From: Nymphaea colorata
Taxonomy: Eukaryota > Streptophyta > Magnoliopsida > Nymphaeales > Nymphaeaceae
Direction: 5' to 3'
Length of the DNA stretch: 64,000 nt
NCBI RefSeq assembly: GCF_008831285.2
Contig: NC_045143.1
Span: forward strand, 13,009,214 to 13,073,213
Shown: piece by piece, positions 32,001 through 44,059 of the stretch
How the letters are laid out: each line of letters begins with the position of its first letter
Position numbering within the stretch: the first letter of the stretch is position 1
Notes under the pieces: generated by a model
Databases searched by the model: none
Told to the model about the DNA's origin: nothing
What the model saw: the letters and a program-made list of their open reading frames with translations, nothing else
Program-made: the position numbers and the translations under genes

Positions 32001-33652
32001 TATTTAGTACCTAAGGAGACATAATAGACATAGCATAAGCACAACCGCTGAGTACAATCAAAATCATAACAAGATCTCTGTTGTTCTATTACATATGTAA
32101 AGTTTCTACATTGTATTGATTGTGAAAAATGAAAATGAGCAAGTATCATCACTGGAGGTAGGTTCACTTCAACACCAGTGATAATTCTGGAATCGAAAGA
32201 TTTACTAAGTTTGTTATGCCAATTTCTTCAGCATTCCAACAAATCAGACTCATTCAGAGTCATAAAATAATCATTCACATCAATAGTCATAATGGAAGCA
32301 ATTAAATACATAAATAAATGAATGGACAATCAATTCTTATGCGCATGAATTACAACGATGCACACACACTCACTTGAGTAAAATCATATGACGTCACTCA
32401 TTTTGTTGATGTATTTAGGTAGACTGTTACAACTTACGATAGAAACATCGAAAATATTGACATAATTTGATGTAACCATTGTCGTGGCTCCATATTTCGT
32501 TGAGCTCAACTATGTTACTGTAGTAACTGCATTCCACACTCGCTGCCTCATGCCGGCGGATTTTCCTTTAAGTAGCCTGGAAAAGAAACACTTTATACAT
32601 CAATCCCTTCATTTAGGAAAGGTTTTGATCACGCGGGTGCCCCCCCATGCGCCACCCAACCTGACCCCTTTTATGTTTTACAGTTGCATTTGACTATTTA
32701 TAGTTGCTACATGTGTCAATCTCAGACTTTTCATTTTCGATATACTGAGCCGTTCTCTAACTTTGCCCATATATCATTAACCCAGAAACAAAAAAGCGAC
32801 CCTAGGCCGTTGCCCACATCAAAATGATAACTTGGGTCATGAACAATCATCGCGTGAAATAAGTAAACAATCATCATGCTCAATTAATCCAATGCATGGG
32901 CCTACTTTCACATCACTACCCAACTTTCATTATCAATTGCGCTAATCTCAGAGCTTAAGTGCGGGTTTATCATGAAACAACACTCTTCTTCGAACTCAAT
33001 TATAAACTCCCTGTCCAAGTGTTGCGTACGTTTCCATAATCAAATACAATTGAATAACATGCATGTAGCATAAACGTGTACTTAAAAAATCAAACTAAAG
33101 TTAATTAGCTTAAGTCATTCACTTAAATTTGCGACTTACTTCAAGCCACTTAATCCCAATTTTGCTAGTCTAAGCAACCATATGAATAATATAATTATAT
33201 ATTATGAACAACAAATCATAACTGAAATTCTGTGTGGTCAATCGCTCGCATGGCTAGAGGTCAATCACGAGCGTGGCCAAGATTACCCAAGCAAGGTTGG
33301 ATCATGGCTAATCAGGATTTGAAAACGGTCATGGTTAACCAAGGCAAATTGGGCTCCACGGCTTGGTCTGGCCTACCGCCAAAGTTCGGGATATAGTGAT
33401 TCGGTGCATGGTTCGGCGGGGGTTTGGATGCAACCAAGACACTTAAGCTAAGTAAATATCATTGACGCAGTCCGTTCATTGCTCGAACGTACAACGATGG
33501 GGTCCGAAGTTCTAAATGCAAATTTGGTAGAATCTCATCGACCGATCCAATTTTCTCAATTCCGATCCGTAAGAATACTAGAAGAATAGCTGCAGAGCGG
33601 AGCCTAGAAGAAGAAATGAAAGTTCTTATAATCAAAAATCTAAAATTTTACA
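32001..33652. other. no gene seen
   Basis: Possibly LTR or flanking sequence of the minus-strand element at its left. Contains no recognisable coding motif. Confidence 0.3.
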
Positions 33653-33852
33653 TTTAATCGAAGAAACTGCAATAAATTTTATTGTACCTTAGATTTTTGC
33701 TATATTGCTGCTCTAGAAGATAGCAATGCGCACGTGGGAGGTTCAGCAGAGTTTCATCACCAAAAGTCACTTTCCCGCTCATTGTTTCTCTCTCTCTACT
33801 ATCTTTTCTTCTCTCTCCTCTTCTCAACTTGCTCTCCAAAATGGGGCGGCAA

Positions 33853-33864
33853 CCCCTATTTATA
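33853..33864 (-). promoter_or_regulatory. TATA box with GA/CT-rich leader
   Basis: Minus strand reads TATAAATAGGGG, followed by a GAGAGAAGAAAAG-rich leader (33780-33835). A 61-codon frame at 33839-33654 follows (MESKLRRGERRKDSRERETM) and resembles nothing I know. This is probably an LTR-type or orphan promoter. Confidence 0.35.
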
Positions 33865-33929
33865 AAGAAAATAATGTTCTATTTTTATTAATTACTATTA
33901 TATTGTATTTTCACATATTCTATTTTTAA

Positions 33930-34733
33930 AGAGGTTGTGAAAACTAATTAATAATATGTGGAAGTGAAAAATTAATTTCCTGATATGAGGAGGTTAACAT
34001 ATTTAATTAGATTGGAATAATCAATTTCAATTCTGGATTAGTTTAATGCTTAATCCAACCTTACGAGCTTTAATTAATCATTAATTAAGGTGTGTAAGCT
34101 CTTAAAATAACATTAACTAAATTTAATTATGTTTAGCATAATGTAATTTTAAGTATTCAATTATCAATCTAACCCTGGTCATGGGTAGTAATTATAAGTT
34201 TGCCACTGACCAATGACCAGAATACCTAAGTCTAACCCTGTTTTAGACAGTTTTTAGACTCTCTGCTTCACTGTGAGTTTCGTAACCATGGAACAAGCAT
34301 TTTCCGCCTGTGTTGAAACTCAAGAAAGACTATATCGAATACTATTTACAGGTATTATTAATTCTCAATGTAGATATCATGTCTCTGCAATATTCACACA
34401 AAAAACGTAGAAAGGTCCAAGAAATCTCTAGGGCTAAAACTGTAATTCGTTTACTATGGTAATCATTGCCCAATGTGTAAAGCAAGAAAACCACGTTTTT
34501 AGCGTTGTTAAGAAGTAGAAAGGCACAAAACGTTTGAAAAAATTTTCTTGTGTCCCATTTATTTTCTCCAAATTTATGTGGAGGTAAAATATTATTGGAG
34601 AAGGATTTCCATGTCACATGGAAGACCGTAGTCGTAGAGGGGCATTTTTATCGTTTTATAGGAGAAATTTCTACCTCATACGATTTTTTATAAGAGAAAT
34701 TCCTACCTCATACGATTTTCTGTCTTCATATAA
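33930..34733. other. no gene seen
   Basis: AT-rich DNA with TTAATTA words. No feature supported. Confidence 0.35.
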
Positions 34734-35040
34734 GCCTAGGCATCAGGCCGGACCGACACCGAAAACTTGGGTGCGAGGCCAGCCCGACATTCAAAACTTA
34801 AGTCTGAGCCCAGCCTGATTAAATTATAAAATATATCTTTTTAATATAAAATAATATATAGATATTAATCGTAATAAAATATTATAATTATATATAAAAA
34901 AAATAAAATATATATTAAAATCTGTTATCGAGCCTACCGAACTGGCTGGCTGGTACCCTTTTTTTTTTTTGAGGCCGAGCCCAAATTAAAGTCGGGCTAA
35001 GTACCATGTACCCGCCGGCAGCTTGGCCAGGTGCCCAGGC
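34734..35040. mobile_element. hAT-like MITE, 307 bp, GGCCAG-type ends
   Basis: The ends GCCTAGGCATCAGGCC and, inverted, GCCTGGGCACCTGGCC match at 12-13 of 16 positions. The AT-rich centre is shared with 27895-28237. The 8-bp target duplication is not convincing. It is the same family as the ends of the 6772-13135 element. Confidence 0.6.
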
Positions 35041-35715
35041 ATCTTGATAAGGAGTCTTCCATTTAGCCACTAGCCACTAGATTATGGTCATTTCTAATTC
35101 ATAGCACATGCTCCATTGTTAGGGGATAGTTCATCCAAAATATTTTTATGTATATATTTTCTTCAAAATTTAGTGGCGCCATGGCCCCTGCTGGCCCACC
35201 CTGGGGTCCCCCATGAGTGTGAAAATGAAACGATGAATGCTGCATGTAGGTACTAAGACGAGGACGATTATGGAAAAAATCTCGTATTGGGGATTAGCCA
35301 GTTTTTCGCGTCAAAGGAATCGATCTCGCCTTACCAGTGCTTTCCCCTCCTACATTGAATAGTGGCATATATTCCCACAATATTCAATTGCTCGCATTGA
35401 AGAACAAAACTCAAAATGGAATAGCTTTAAATGCCCGCGTCCACTTTTTTAGTTGGTCATACACGTTACTACTTGGTAAAAGTCCACGCAACTCAAGCAC
35501 TAAGAATAAAGGAATCTTTGAATTCAAGGTGGTCGGTAAGGACCATGATATACAGAAAGGGAGCTCTTTAGCTGCCGCTTTATTTACAACAAGGCATGTA
35601 GAAGGGAAACCAGGGAAGAGAAAAAACAATGATAAACAATCGCTTTCAATGATATTTACATAAAGATATCAAACAATAAAAAAGAATATTTGATCTTCAT
35701 TCCTGCTTGGCTACT
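35041..35715. other. 3' flank of the Nudix gene
   Basis: No further gene. GTGGCGCCATGGCCCC... at 35170-35215 looks like a broken hAT MITE end. The stretch just below 35716 is the presumed 3' UTR; no single poly(A) signal stands out. Confidence 0.35.
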
Positions 35716-38637
35716 TCAGAGGCAGTTGCCCCCTCTTAGGCTTTTCAACAGGGTTAGGTAGCCTTTCTGATCTGGCTTTATCATCCTGTAAAATATCACA
35801 AGGAAGGTAGTTGATAAAACCAGTATATTTATATTTATGCAGAACTTGCCATAAACAAAGAAGGTGATCTTACCCATGGCGTATGAGGAAATCGATGGTT
35901 ACTATAGCACAACTTGGCTTGAACTTGGTTGAAGTTTCAAGGATGTTCTTGATGCAGGGGATCGATAGAAGATGGAAGCTTTCCACCTCCCCATCTATTC
36001 AACAAATCAAGTTTATTAGAACAACTTAGAATTAGACTTCCAAATACAAATGCAAAAGAAAGGAAATGAAACTACAATCTACCTGTGCATTGAGGCGTGA
36101 AATTCCGAGGGAGGTGCAAGTCATAGCAGAAGAGCACGTATCTCTCAAACTTGCAGCCTTCGATCTGCTCATAGCTCAGAATGCTCACCGGCATTGCCCT
36201 GCAGCAGCACCACGCCAATTCACTCAATGTAAGCAAAAAAAAACCATTTGAAACATGACACCGAATATATGTTGAAGACTATTCTAAGGGGTTTTAGTTC
36301 ATCAGCAGCAATGCGGTCCACCTCATAAAGGGACATGTATTTAATTCTTGTGGTGGTGCTGGTCACTGTCACAGCACTCTTCTTTCTTAAACTGACAAGA
36401 GGAAGAGGAAGGGAAGGAGGTGTGGAACGAACCACTCGACTTAAAAAGATGAAAATTTTCATTGCAATATAAGACTAACCTCTCTGCAATGGCACGACCT
36501 ATTCCAGCTTCTTCCCGGCACTCCTTGATGACATTCTCTTTGCAAGTGAGTCCCTCAGGCTGCATGGTTCATGTTCATCAATATTCAAAAGGGTCGGATA
36601 AATTACCCAAAAACTTCGAACTAAGAACATGTATCAGTACTCACCAAGCCTCCAGCAACAAGTTGATCAAAGAAACCAGGATATGTGCTTTTACTCATGC
36701 TCCTCTTTCCAACCCACACCTTCTTCTCTCCCTTCCTCTCCACGTAACCGTTCACATGCACTGCGTATCCCTTGTGAAAAAGCAAAACCACAGTTTTAAA
36801 CCAGTGAAGCATAAACACTAGAGCAATGCAAACTATTTACTTAATTCTGAAAGAAGAATTACAGATTCAGAAGTTAAAGTGTTTTACCTGAATACCAAAG
36901 TATGGTGCATAGCTTCTGTCGAGAGAGAAGATTGTCTCCCCATGAAAGTGAGTTGACACTGCATACAACTGCCCGATGGAATAAAGGAAAGTCAAACTTA
37001 ATTAGGTGACAGAGACGGAGGAAAACTGTGTTAATTAAGACTGTGACATGGAAGCTGACCTCGCCATGGGGCTTTGGGAGATGGCCATTGAAGTGAAGAG
37101 TCTTGACCACGTGGCTAATGGCTGCTGTTCTCTCTTCCTTGGTCCTCAGGGTAGGTTGGAAGGCAATACCAAAATCTTTTCTGTGGATTTTCTTTCGCAC
37201 GTCGCCCTCGATGTCCCACACCAAGCTGAAAACATCTGAAAATTTTCCGAGATTCTGCAGAAACCTGCATAATATGTTGCAGCAAGATGTTATACCAGTT
37301 TGTTGCATTAGAACTGAAGGTGCCCTGTTTTCACAATCTCGGTAAGTGCCGAGGATACTTGACATCATTGTAAAAAATATCTTTGAAAAATACGATAAAA
37401 TACTTGACCGGTTAAATTACGATAATACGATAAAATTAAAAAAATCTTTGGAAAATGTGATCAAAGTTAAAAAAAAAAGGAATTCTAAAAATAAAACGCA
37501 AAAACAGAAGAAAGAAGGTAGAAATAAAAAATGTGGAGAAAATGCCAAAGAAGTATGAAAAAATGCATTTTTTTTCTGTTTTGTGGCATATTTTTTCATT
37601 TGGTGTTTTTTCAAAACAGACGCTTTTTTGATATATAATATGAAGTTTTTCTTTTATTTTGATATATAATATGAAGTTTCTAAAAAGAGAAAACAGGTTT
37701 TCTGTGAGAATGCATGAAATTTCCAATAGTAAGCTGTCTCAACAAACTGGCATTTTACTGGAACTTAAATGTGTGTGTTTTAGCCCAAATCTGCTCTTCT
37801 GTTTCATTTTCTGATAAGCCCAGATGCTGGAGCTGTATGGAAAGACCATGAAAGATCCGATAGGACTAAAGAAATACATGTTACGTTTAGTTTTCATGAG
37901 TTTGATTGAAGGTCAAGGTCCTGAATATCTTGCTTCTCAACCAAACAGATGATTGGAAAACGTATTACTGTGTCAGAGAAATGGTATCATCCCCCACTGC
38001 TGAATTCATGAATCATGGAGATCTGGATGTTTATCCAAGAGATTTATTGGGTGCGTATTCATCATAATGCAATTGTTGCCAATTAAAACACACATACATG
38101 CGTGTGGATTGAACTTTACTTACTTTGGGTTTATGTATCCAATGACATGTCCTTCAAAGAAGAAAGGTACTAAGGTCGTCTTCTTTTCCTGCAGAAGAAG
38201 ATACATTAAAATGTCATTCCCACAGTCCCACTACCAAAGAAGAATTCCCCACTCATAGCTCGCCAAATACAGGAAATTAATGAAGGCAAGTTGCCTTGAC
38301 GACCTTCCATTCTCGTCTACAAATCTAAATTCCAAAAGAGACTAAGATGAACTCTGGAATCAGAATCTGTTTCATGGCGTCTTACCAATCCGAAGTTGCA
38401 GAGTTTAGAATGCTTGTTATATGGTTCCAGTGATGGTAGAGGTTCCAATGATGCTGCTTCCACCTTCTTTTCTTTGAGGCTTATGAGTTTCATGGCAGCT
38501 GCAGGCCCGGCCTTTCGCCGACAAGTTGAGAAACTCAGCAGCCCCCTGCGATCATCTAGCCGGAACAAGGGAGTTGTTGAAGATGAGGAGGAGGAGGAGA
38601 GAGCAGAAGAGATGTTGAATAAAGAAGCAGAAGCCAT
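35716..38637 (-). CDS. Nudix hydrolase, NUDT20/NUDT24-like, probably plastid-targeted
   Basis: Nine exons on the minus strand give 371 residues with phase kept at every GT-AG junction: 38637-38386, 38188-38124, 37264-37060, 36968-36888, 36770-36645, 36559-36480, 36198-36083, 35994-35874, 35785-35716 (TGA). The start ATG is in ACCATGG context. Residues 1-50 are Ser/Ala/Arg-rich with few acids, a likely plastid transit peptide. A DUF4743-type domain (about 85-200) has FFFEGHVIGYINPK and LRTKEERTAAISHVV. The Nudix domain starts with GYAVHVNGYVERKGEKKVWV; the box is LVAGGL-PEGLTCKENVIKECREEAGI (238-263) with Glu256, 259 and 260 as expected metal ligands. The position of the usual GE glutamate is Leu247, as I recall for this subfamily. 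The family hydrolyses nucleoside diphosphate-linked compounds, with thiamine diphosphate derivatives reported for the clade; the substrate here is inferred only. Confidence 0.92.
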
Positions 38638-38680
38638 GGTAGTAGGTGGTGCGTGGTGGAGGAGGTGCTGGTTACCGCAC

Positions 38681-38688
38681 TTTATATA
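38681..38688 (-). promoter_or_regulatory. TATA box of the Nudix gene
   Basis: Minus strand TATATAAA lies about 44 bases upstream of the ATG, so the 5' UTR should be short. The inverted partial copy at 39948 begins its similarity just downstream of this point and lacks the box. Confidence 0.6.
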
Positions 38689-38956
38689 ACACTACTACCG
38701 CCTCCCAAACTTGCATGCGAGAGAAGGGTCAGTGTGAACTTAGAAGAAAAGAGAATGGGGAGAAGTGCGAGGGGAAAAAGGTAATGAGCTTGGTGGACAA
38801 GAAAAACAGAGCGAAGCAACGCAGAAAGCGAAGCGGCTTCTCGAAGTAGAATTCAAAGTCGCCTTCAAACGAGTAATAAGGAATCTCAGTCAAAAACGGA
38901 CAAAAGTGGGGCAGTTGAAAGTCAACAAAGCCTTCACAGTCCCGTGCTATGTATTC

Positions 38957-39833
<877 letters not shown>

Positions 39834-40491
39834 GTTACAGTTTCCTCCATATAAAAGATGGTCCTTTCTTCAAGTAAGATTAAGGCGGAAGGCAAACAGC
39901 AGCATTCCTCCGCCTTAATCTTTTACCAATTTTTTAGCCACACTGTTGGTAACCAGCACCTTCTCCACCACGCACCACCTACTGGCTACTACCATGGCTT
40001 CTGCTTCTCTATTCAACATCTCTTCTGCTCTCTCCTCCTCCTCCTCATCTTCAACAACTCCCTTCTTCCTGCAACTGCCATGAAACTCATAAACCTCAAA
40101 GAAAAGAAGGTGGAAGCATCATCATTGGAACCTCTACCATCATTGGAACCTTATAACAAGCATTCTAAACTCTGCAACTTCGAATTGGTAAGACGCCATG
40201 AAACAGATTCAGATTCCAGAGTTCATCTTAATCTCTTTTGCAATTTAGATTTGTAGACGAAAATGGAAGGTCGTCAAGGCAACTTGGCTTCATTAATTTC
40301 CTGTATTTGGCGAGCACCGAGTGAGGAATTCTTCTTTGGTAGTGGGATTGTGGGAATGACATTTTAATGTATCTTCTTCTGCAGGAAAAGAAGACGACCG
40401 TAGTACCTTTATTTCATCTGTTAGAGTTTCCTCCATAAAAGATGGTCCTTTCTTCAAGTAAGATTAAGGCGGAAGGCAAACAACAGCACTC
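39834..40491. repeat. pair of ~72-bp direct repeats bracketing the Nudix gene fragment
   Basis: 39834-39906 and 40420-40491 share GTTTCCTCCAT...AAAGATGGTCCTTTCTT, AAGTAAGATTAAGGCGGAAG and GCAAACARCAGCA, with only a few differences. The first copy is followed by TCCGCCTTAAT, which pairs with its own ATTAAGGCGGA to make a hairpin. They enclose 513 bp that is mostly Nudix gene fragment. The arrangement could be short terminal repeats of a mobile element (TRIM-like) or a product of repair duplication. Confidence 0.8.
39948..40412 (+). pseudogene. inverted truncated copy of the Nudix gene (exon 1 to exon 2)
   Basis: The plus strand repeats the Nudix gene from just below its TATA box: GGTAACCAGCACC leader, the start ATG at 39994 (MASASLFNIS), exon 1, the GTAAG donor, intron 1, the CTGCAG acceptor and the first 25 or so bases of exon 2. 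About 65 bases of the transit-peptide region are missing, which shifts the frame to a TGA at 40081-40083 after 29 residues. Intron 1 is retained, so it was copied from DNA or unspliced RNA. It lies head-to-head with the parent gene 1.3 kb away and lacks the parent TATA box. Confidence 0.9.
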
Positions 40492-41955
40492 AACCTGGCA
40501 GTAGACGTTGCCTCTACCCAACAGATAATTAGTAGATATTTCTTGTCTTTGTGGAAGATTGAGATTCATCTAGAGCTGTCCCCAAGTTTCGCCCAACCAG
40601 AAAGGAGATGGGAAAGAGAACATCCTACAAACAAGTGCTGATGTTGGGCACGAAAATTCTATATCGGAAGAGTTTCGAAAAGCAAATATTCAACAAAGAT
40701 TATGTCGTAACTCCTGGCTTGTTATAAAGCGAAAGCATGATAGTGGGAATGCTTCTAACCTCTTAATGTGGGGAGCAGTTTGCCGTGCTACACAACATTT
40801 TTCAATTTGACAAGAAAATCTTTGTGATATTAATGCATCCCACCTAATCAAATCCCAAAGAAGATTTTCTTTGACGCTAAAGTTTTGAGGTTATCTGAAA
40901 GTTATGAACTTATGCCATTTTTCTAGTTCTAAACCTATAAAGACTTTTTTTTTTTTTTAATCTTAAATTGCTCTCACTAGCTACAATGGCTAATCAGCTC
41001 TTTGGATTTTTATTTACCAAGAAATTCCATGGTTGCTAATCCAGAAACTCGGACAAGCGACTCGTCCCTAAAATCAGTTGGGTAGGTTGCTTGGATTTAT
41101 ATTATGAGTAGAAACTCCATCCTTTCTGCTTCTACCAAGCATGCTTGAACAAGTAATGATTTTTCAAATTTACAACGATAAGTAATACACACCAAAAAGG
41201 GAAAAAAAAAAAAAAAAGAAGAGTAGTAGTTGAAAACTGTGGCTGTCCAAATTAAAGCTCATCAAGATATGGGAACAAATGATATGAAGACACAGAATCC
41301 AACCAAGGAGAAGATAGAGCTGCCATAAGGGGAGGAGATAAAGATGGAGAAAAATATAATACTTGTAAATCCTCTTTCCAAAGAAAATCTACTGTTAATG
41401 TAAACAAGTATCCACATGATAATGGATACTACGGATACTGAAAAGGTCATTCTAATGAGGGCAGCTTAAATATATCCTTACAATTATTCATGCCATCGGA
41501 CTGATTGTACTATGCCCCTTAAATGTATATAGTGATTTGTAGAAACCAGAGAAATAAATCAAGGACAAAAACCAGACTTTTTAAAGTATGATATTTAAAC
41601 AATTATTTTTTTATAAATTTAACCTTACCAATATGATTTACAAATGCAGATGACACTTCTCCATCATGATGATTTTCAGTTATCTTTGTTTCAGAATGTT
41701 AGACGCCCAACGTGAATGGAGAATGTCTTCTTCCTCTTTGAACCAAGAAGTTTTCTTGAATTTGCCTGTCACACGAACTATCAATGCCACGGCTATTGCG
41801 CCGTTCATTTCGAAAACGCATAATTTGCTTCTCTAATGTGAAAATCTTGAGATTCGCCAGCTCTGAGGTGATCTCCGTCGTAGAAAACAAAAGGTAATTG
41901 CACCAGTTTTCCAGAAAAACAGCAAATTAAGGAAATTGGACTCAAGGCACATTTA
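40492..41955. other. no gene seen
   Basis: Intergenic DNA with poly-A/T runs near 40945 and 41200. Short frames only. Confidence 0.4.
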
Positions 41956-42320
41956 AAGATCCGAATCTAGGTTTAACTCCTAGATCAGAAACCTAGGATC
42001 CAAAACCGGAACTTGGACCCAAACCTGAATTTAAGTCGAAAAATTCAAAATCCAAGAACTAGAGTGTACCTCTAGACAGGATGCATGATTTGAGCCGAGA
42101 TCCAGAATAGCAATATTAGGATTTTTTTCCAAGATCCAAAATCAAAATGGATGTATGATCCAAAATATCAAATCAATTTTGAAATACCTTTCTTAATATG
42201 AATTTAAGATCTAAAAATAGAATTCTCAAAGTTCCTTTGCATCAGAAATCCGAAATTGAAGTTCAAAACTAAAATAAACAACAATTTAGAATCCAAAAAT
42301 CCAATAAACGTATAAGAACA
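41956..42320. repeat. degenerate GATCCAAA-word array
   Basis: GATCCGAA, GATCCAAAA, CCAAAATC and similar words recur over about 350 bp. It is the same character as 22790-23310 and 54500-54860. Confidence 0.5.
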
Positions 42321-42481
42321 AAAGAAAAATACGTAAGCATTCAAGAGGGACAAATATAAGAAGGTTGGCCATGCCTGGTTTCCTCCTCAATTAACCCAGC
42401 TAACCAGGCCTGGTCAGTGTCTCTGGGCAGAACAAAGATCAGTCTAACATCTCGATTTTCCCAGTCAGCCTATTTTAAAAA

Positions 42482-42831
42482 TATTATTGAAAGACAATTC
42501 AGAATTCCACTGAGCTCAAAATTCTTTAATCCATCCTCAAATTGGCCAAGTATTATTGAAAGACAATTCAGAATTCCACTAGGCTGAAAATTCTTTAATC
42601 CATCCTCAAATTGGCCACGAGGTTTATAGTGTGTGTGTGTGTGTGTGTGTTGACAAGTATTAGTGAAAGACAAATCAGAATTCCAATAAGCTGAAAATTA
42701 TTTAATCCATCCTCAAATTGGCCACGACATTATATATATATATATATATATATATTGACCAGTATTATTGAAAGACAATTCAGAATTCCACTAAGCTGAA
42801 AATTCTTCAAGCCATACTCAAATTGGCCACG

Positions 42832-42835
<4 letters not shown>
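42482..42835. repeat. four-copy ~70-bp minisatellite with microsatellites at the unit junctions
   Basis: Units start ATTATTGAAAGACAATTCAG at about 42482, 42551, 42658 (ATTAGTGAAAGACAAATCAG) and 42763, and end AAATTGGCCA. Between units 2 and 3 a (GT)n tract is inserted, between 3 and 4 a (TA)n tract, and after unit 4 a long (TA)n-(GA)n tract (42835-42925). Confidence 0.85.
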
Positions 42836-42896
<61 letters not shown>

Positions 42897-42925
42897 TATA
42901 TAAAGAGAGAGAGAGAGAGAGAGAG

Positions 42926-43510
42926 TGAGGGCCATAACGTATGGAGATTTCTAATGGATCTCCTATCCCATGGTTGTAAATGTAAAGAGACGAAGGGGGT
43001 CATTGATTCTTCTTCATTTCCCCCTTTCCGTTCCCGATTTTTTCCCCCATTACCCAATACCCAACCCTCCCCAGACTGCGCTTTCTCCAACAGCGATCTT
43101 AAGCCAGGAGCGATCACCTCTGCCCAAAAACGACCTGTGATGAACACTCCCCAAGTTCCTAAAGACAAGCATTGATTCAAGGAAAGAATGCCTAATGTTA
43201 ACGTGGTTAGGTGTAAACTCACACCTACGTCCACAAAGGCAGCTATCATTCTTAGTGTGCTATTGTTCTTAGTGTCGATAGGCGTGGATCTTTCTTCTAT
43301 TTATAATAGAATTACAGGCATCATCGTTTCCTGATTTACAAGATTTATATCGATCTTTATAAAAGGAAACAATATCTAATTTACAGTTGTTATTTCCTTG
43401 TTTAGTTGCTGCGCCTCTCCGTTTGACAACTGCATCTTAGTCTCCTGTAGTGTCTGCCTGGCCAGCCGTTGTCTTTGTATTACTGTCTTTGTACGGTCGG
43501 CCAGATGATG
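42926..43510. other. no gene seen
   Basis: Mixed-composition DNA. A run with CCCCTTTCCGTTCCCG and CCCAAGTTCCTAAAGACAAG resembles gene-flanking or retrotransposon internal sequence but gives no recognised protein. Confidence 0.3.
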
Positions 43511-43678
43511 TTTCCTTCTTGGTATTGTAACGATTACAATTGTTACTGTTTCCATCCTTATGGCTGGCTGGAGTTTCCTTTGTGAGTCCTCTGATTTTCT
43601 TGATATTGTAACGATTACAATCGTTTCTGTTTCCATCGTCATGGTTGGCTGGAGTTTCCTTCTGGAGTCCTTTGATAG
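43511..43678. repeat. 84-bp tandem duplication
   Basis: Two units, near 43511 and 43595, share TATTGTAACGATTACAAT, TGTTTCCATC and GGCTGGAGTTTCCTT. Period about 84 bases, moderately diverged. Confidence 0.75.
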
Positions 43679-43886
43679 CGCCTCTATTTGTAAGGATCAT
43701 TTGGTGGGTTGACGTATGTCAATGAGGAATTTCACACATTATGGCTGTCTTAATGTAAATATCCAGTTACGTGATTGCATTTTGAGATATTACGTTATTT
43801 TATATGGTATGAGCTATTTTATAATGTATAGATACCTGTACACAATTACGGACTCTTTGATGGGTTGAATCCATAATTGCTCTTGA

Positions 43887-43894
43887 TATAAAAG
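43887..43894 (+). promoter_or_regulatory. TATAAAAG box of a possible solo LTR or promoter
   Basis: TATAAAAGG is followed by a leader with CTCTTCTCTATCTGAGAGAAA and ends near ATGGATTCAGG (44032), a layout often seen in copia LTR/leader regions. No coding frame follows and LTR ends are not certain. Confidence 0.3.
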
Positions 43895-44059
43895 GATAGT
43901 GGTCCATGGGTCGTACAACGGTTGCTTGAAACATTGTTTCTAGCGTTGTCTCTTCTCTATCTGAGAGAAACCGCACGTGCGCCGCACAGACCCTGAAAAA
44001 TCCTACTGCGATCTACCATCCGTGCTGTTCAGATGGATTCAGGTATACTTCCGCTACAG

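Noticed and set aside
36220-36462. Open minus frames within intron 6 of the Nudix gene
   Set aside because: Exons on both sides join in phase and match the family, so the 281-bp stretch is an intron.
42818-43249. 143-codon minus frame
   Set aside because: The C-terminal third is microsatellite (IYIYIY) and the rest has no motif.
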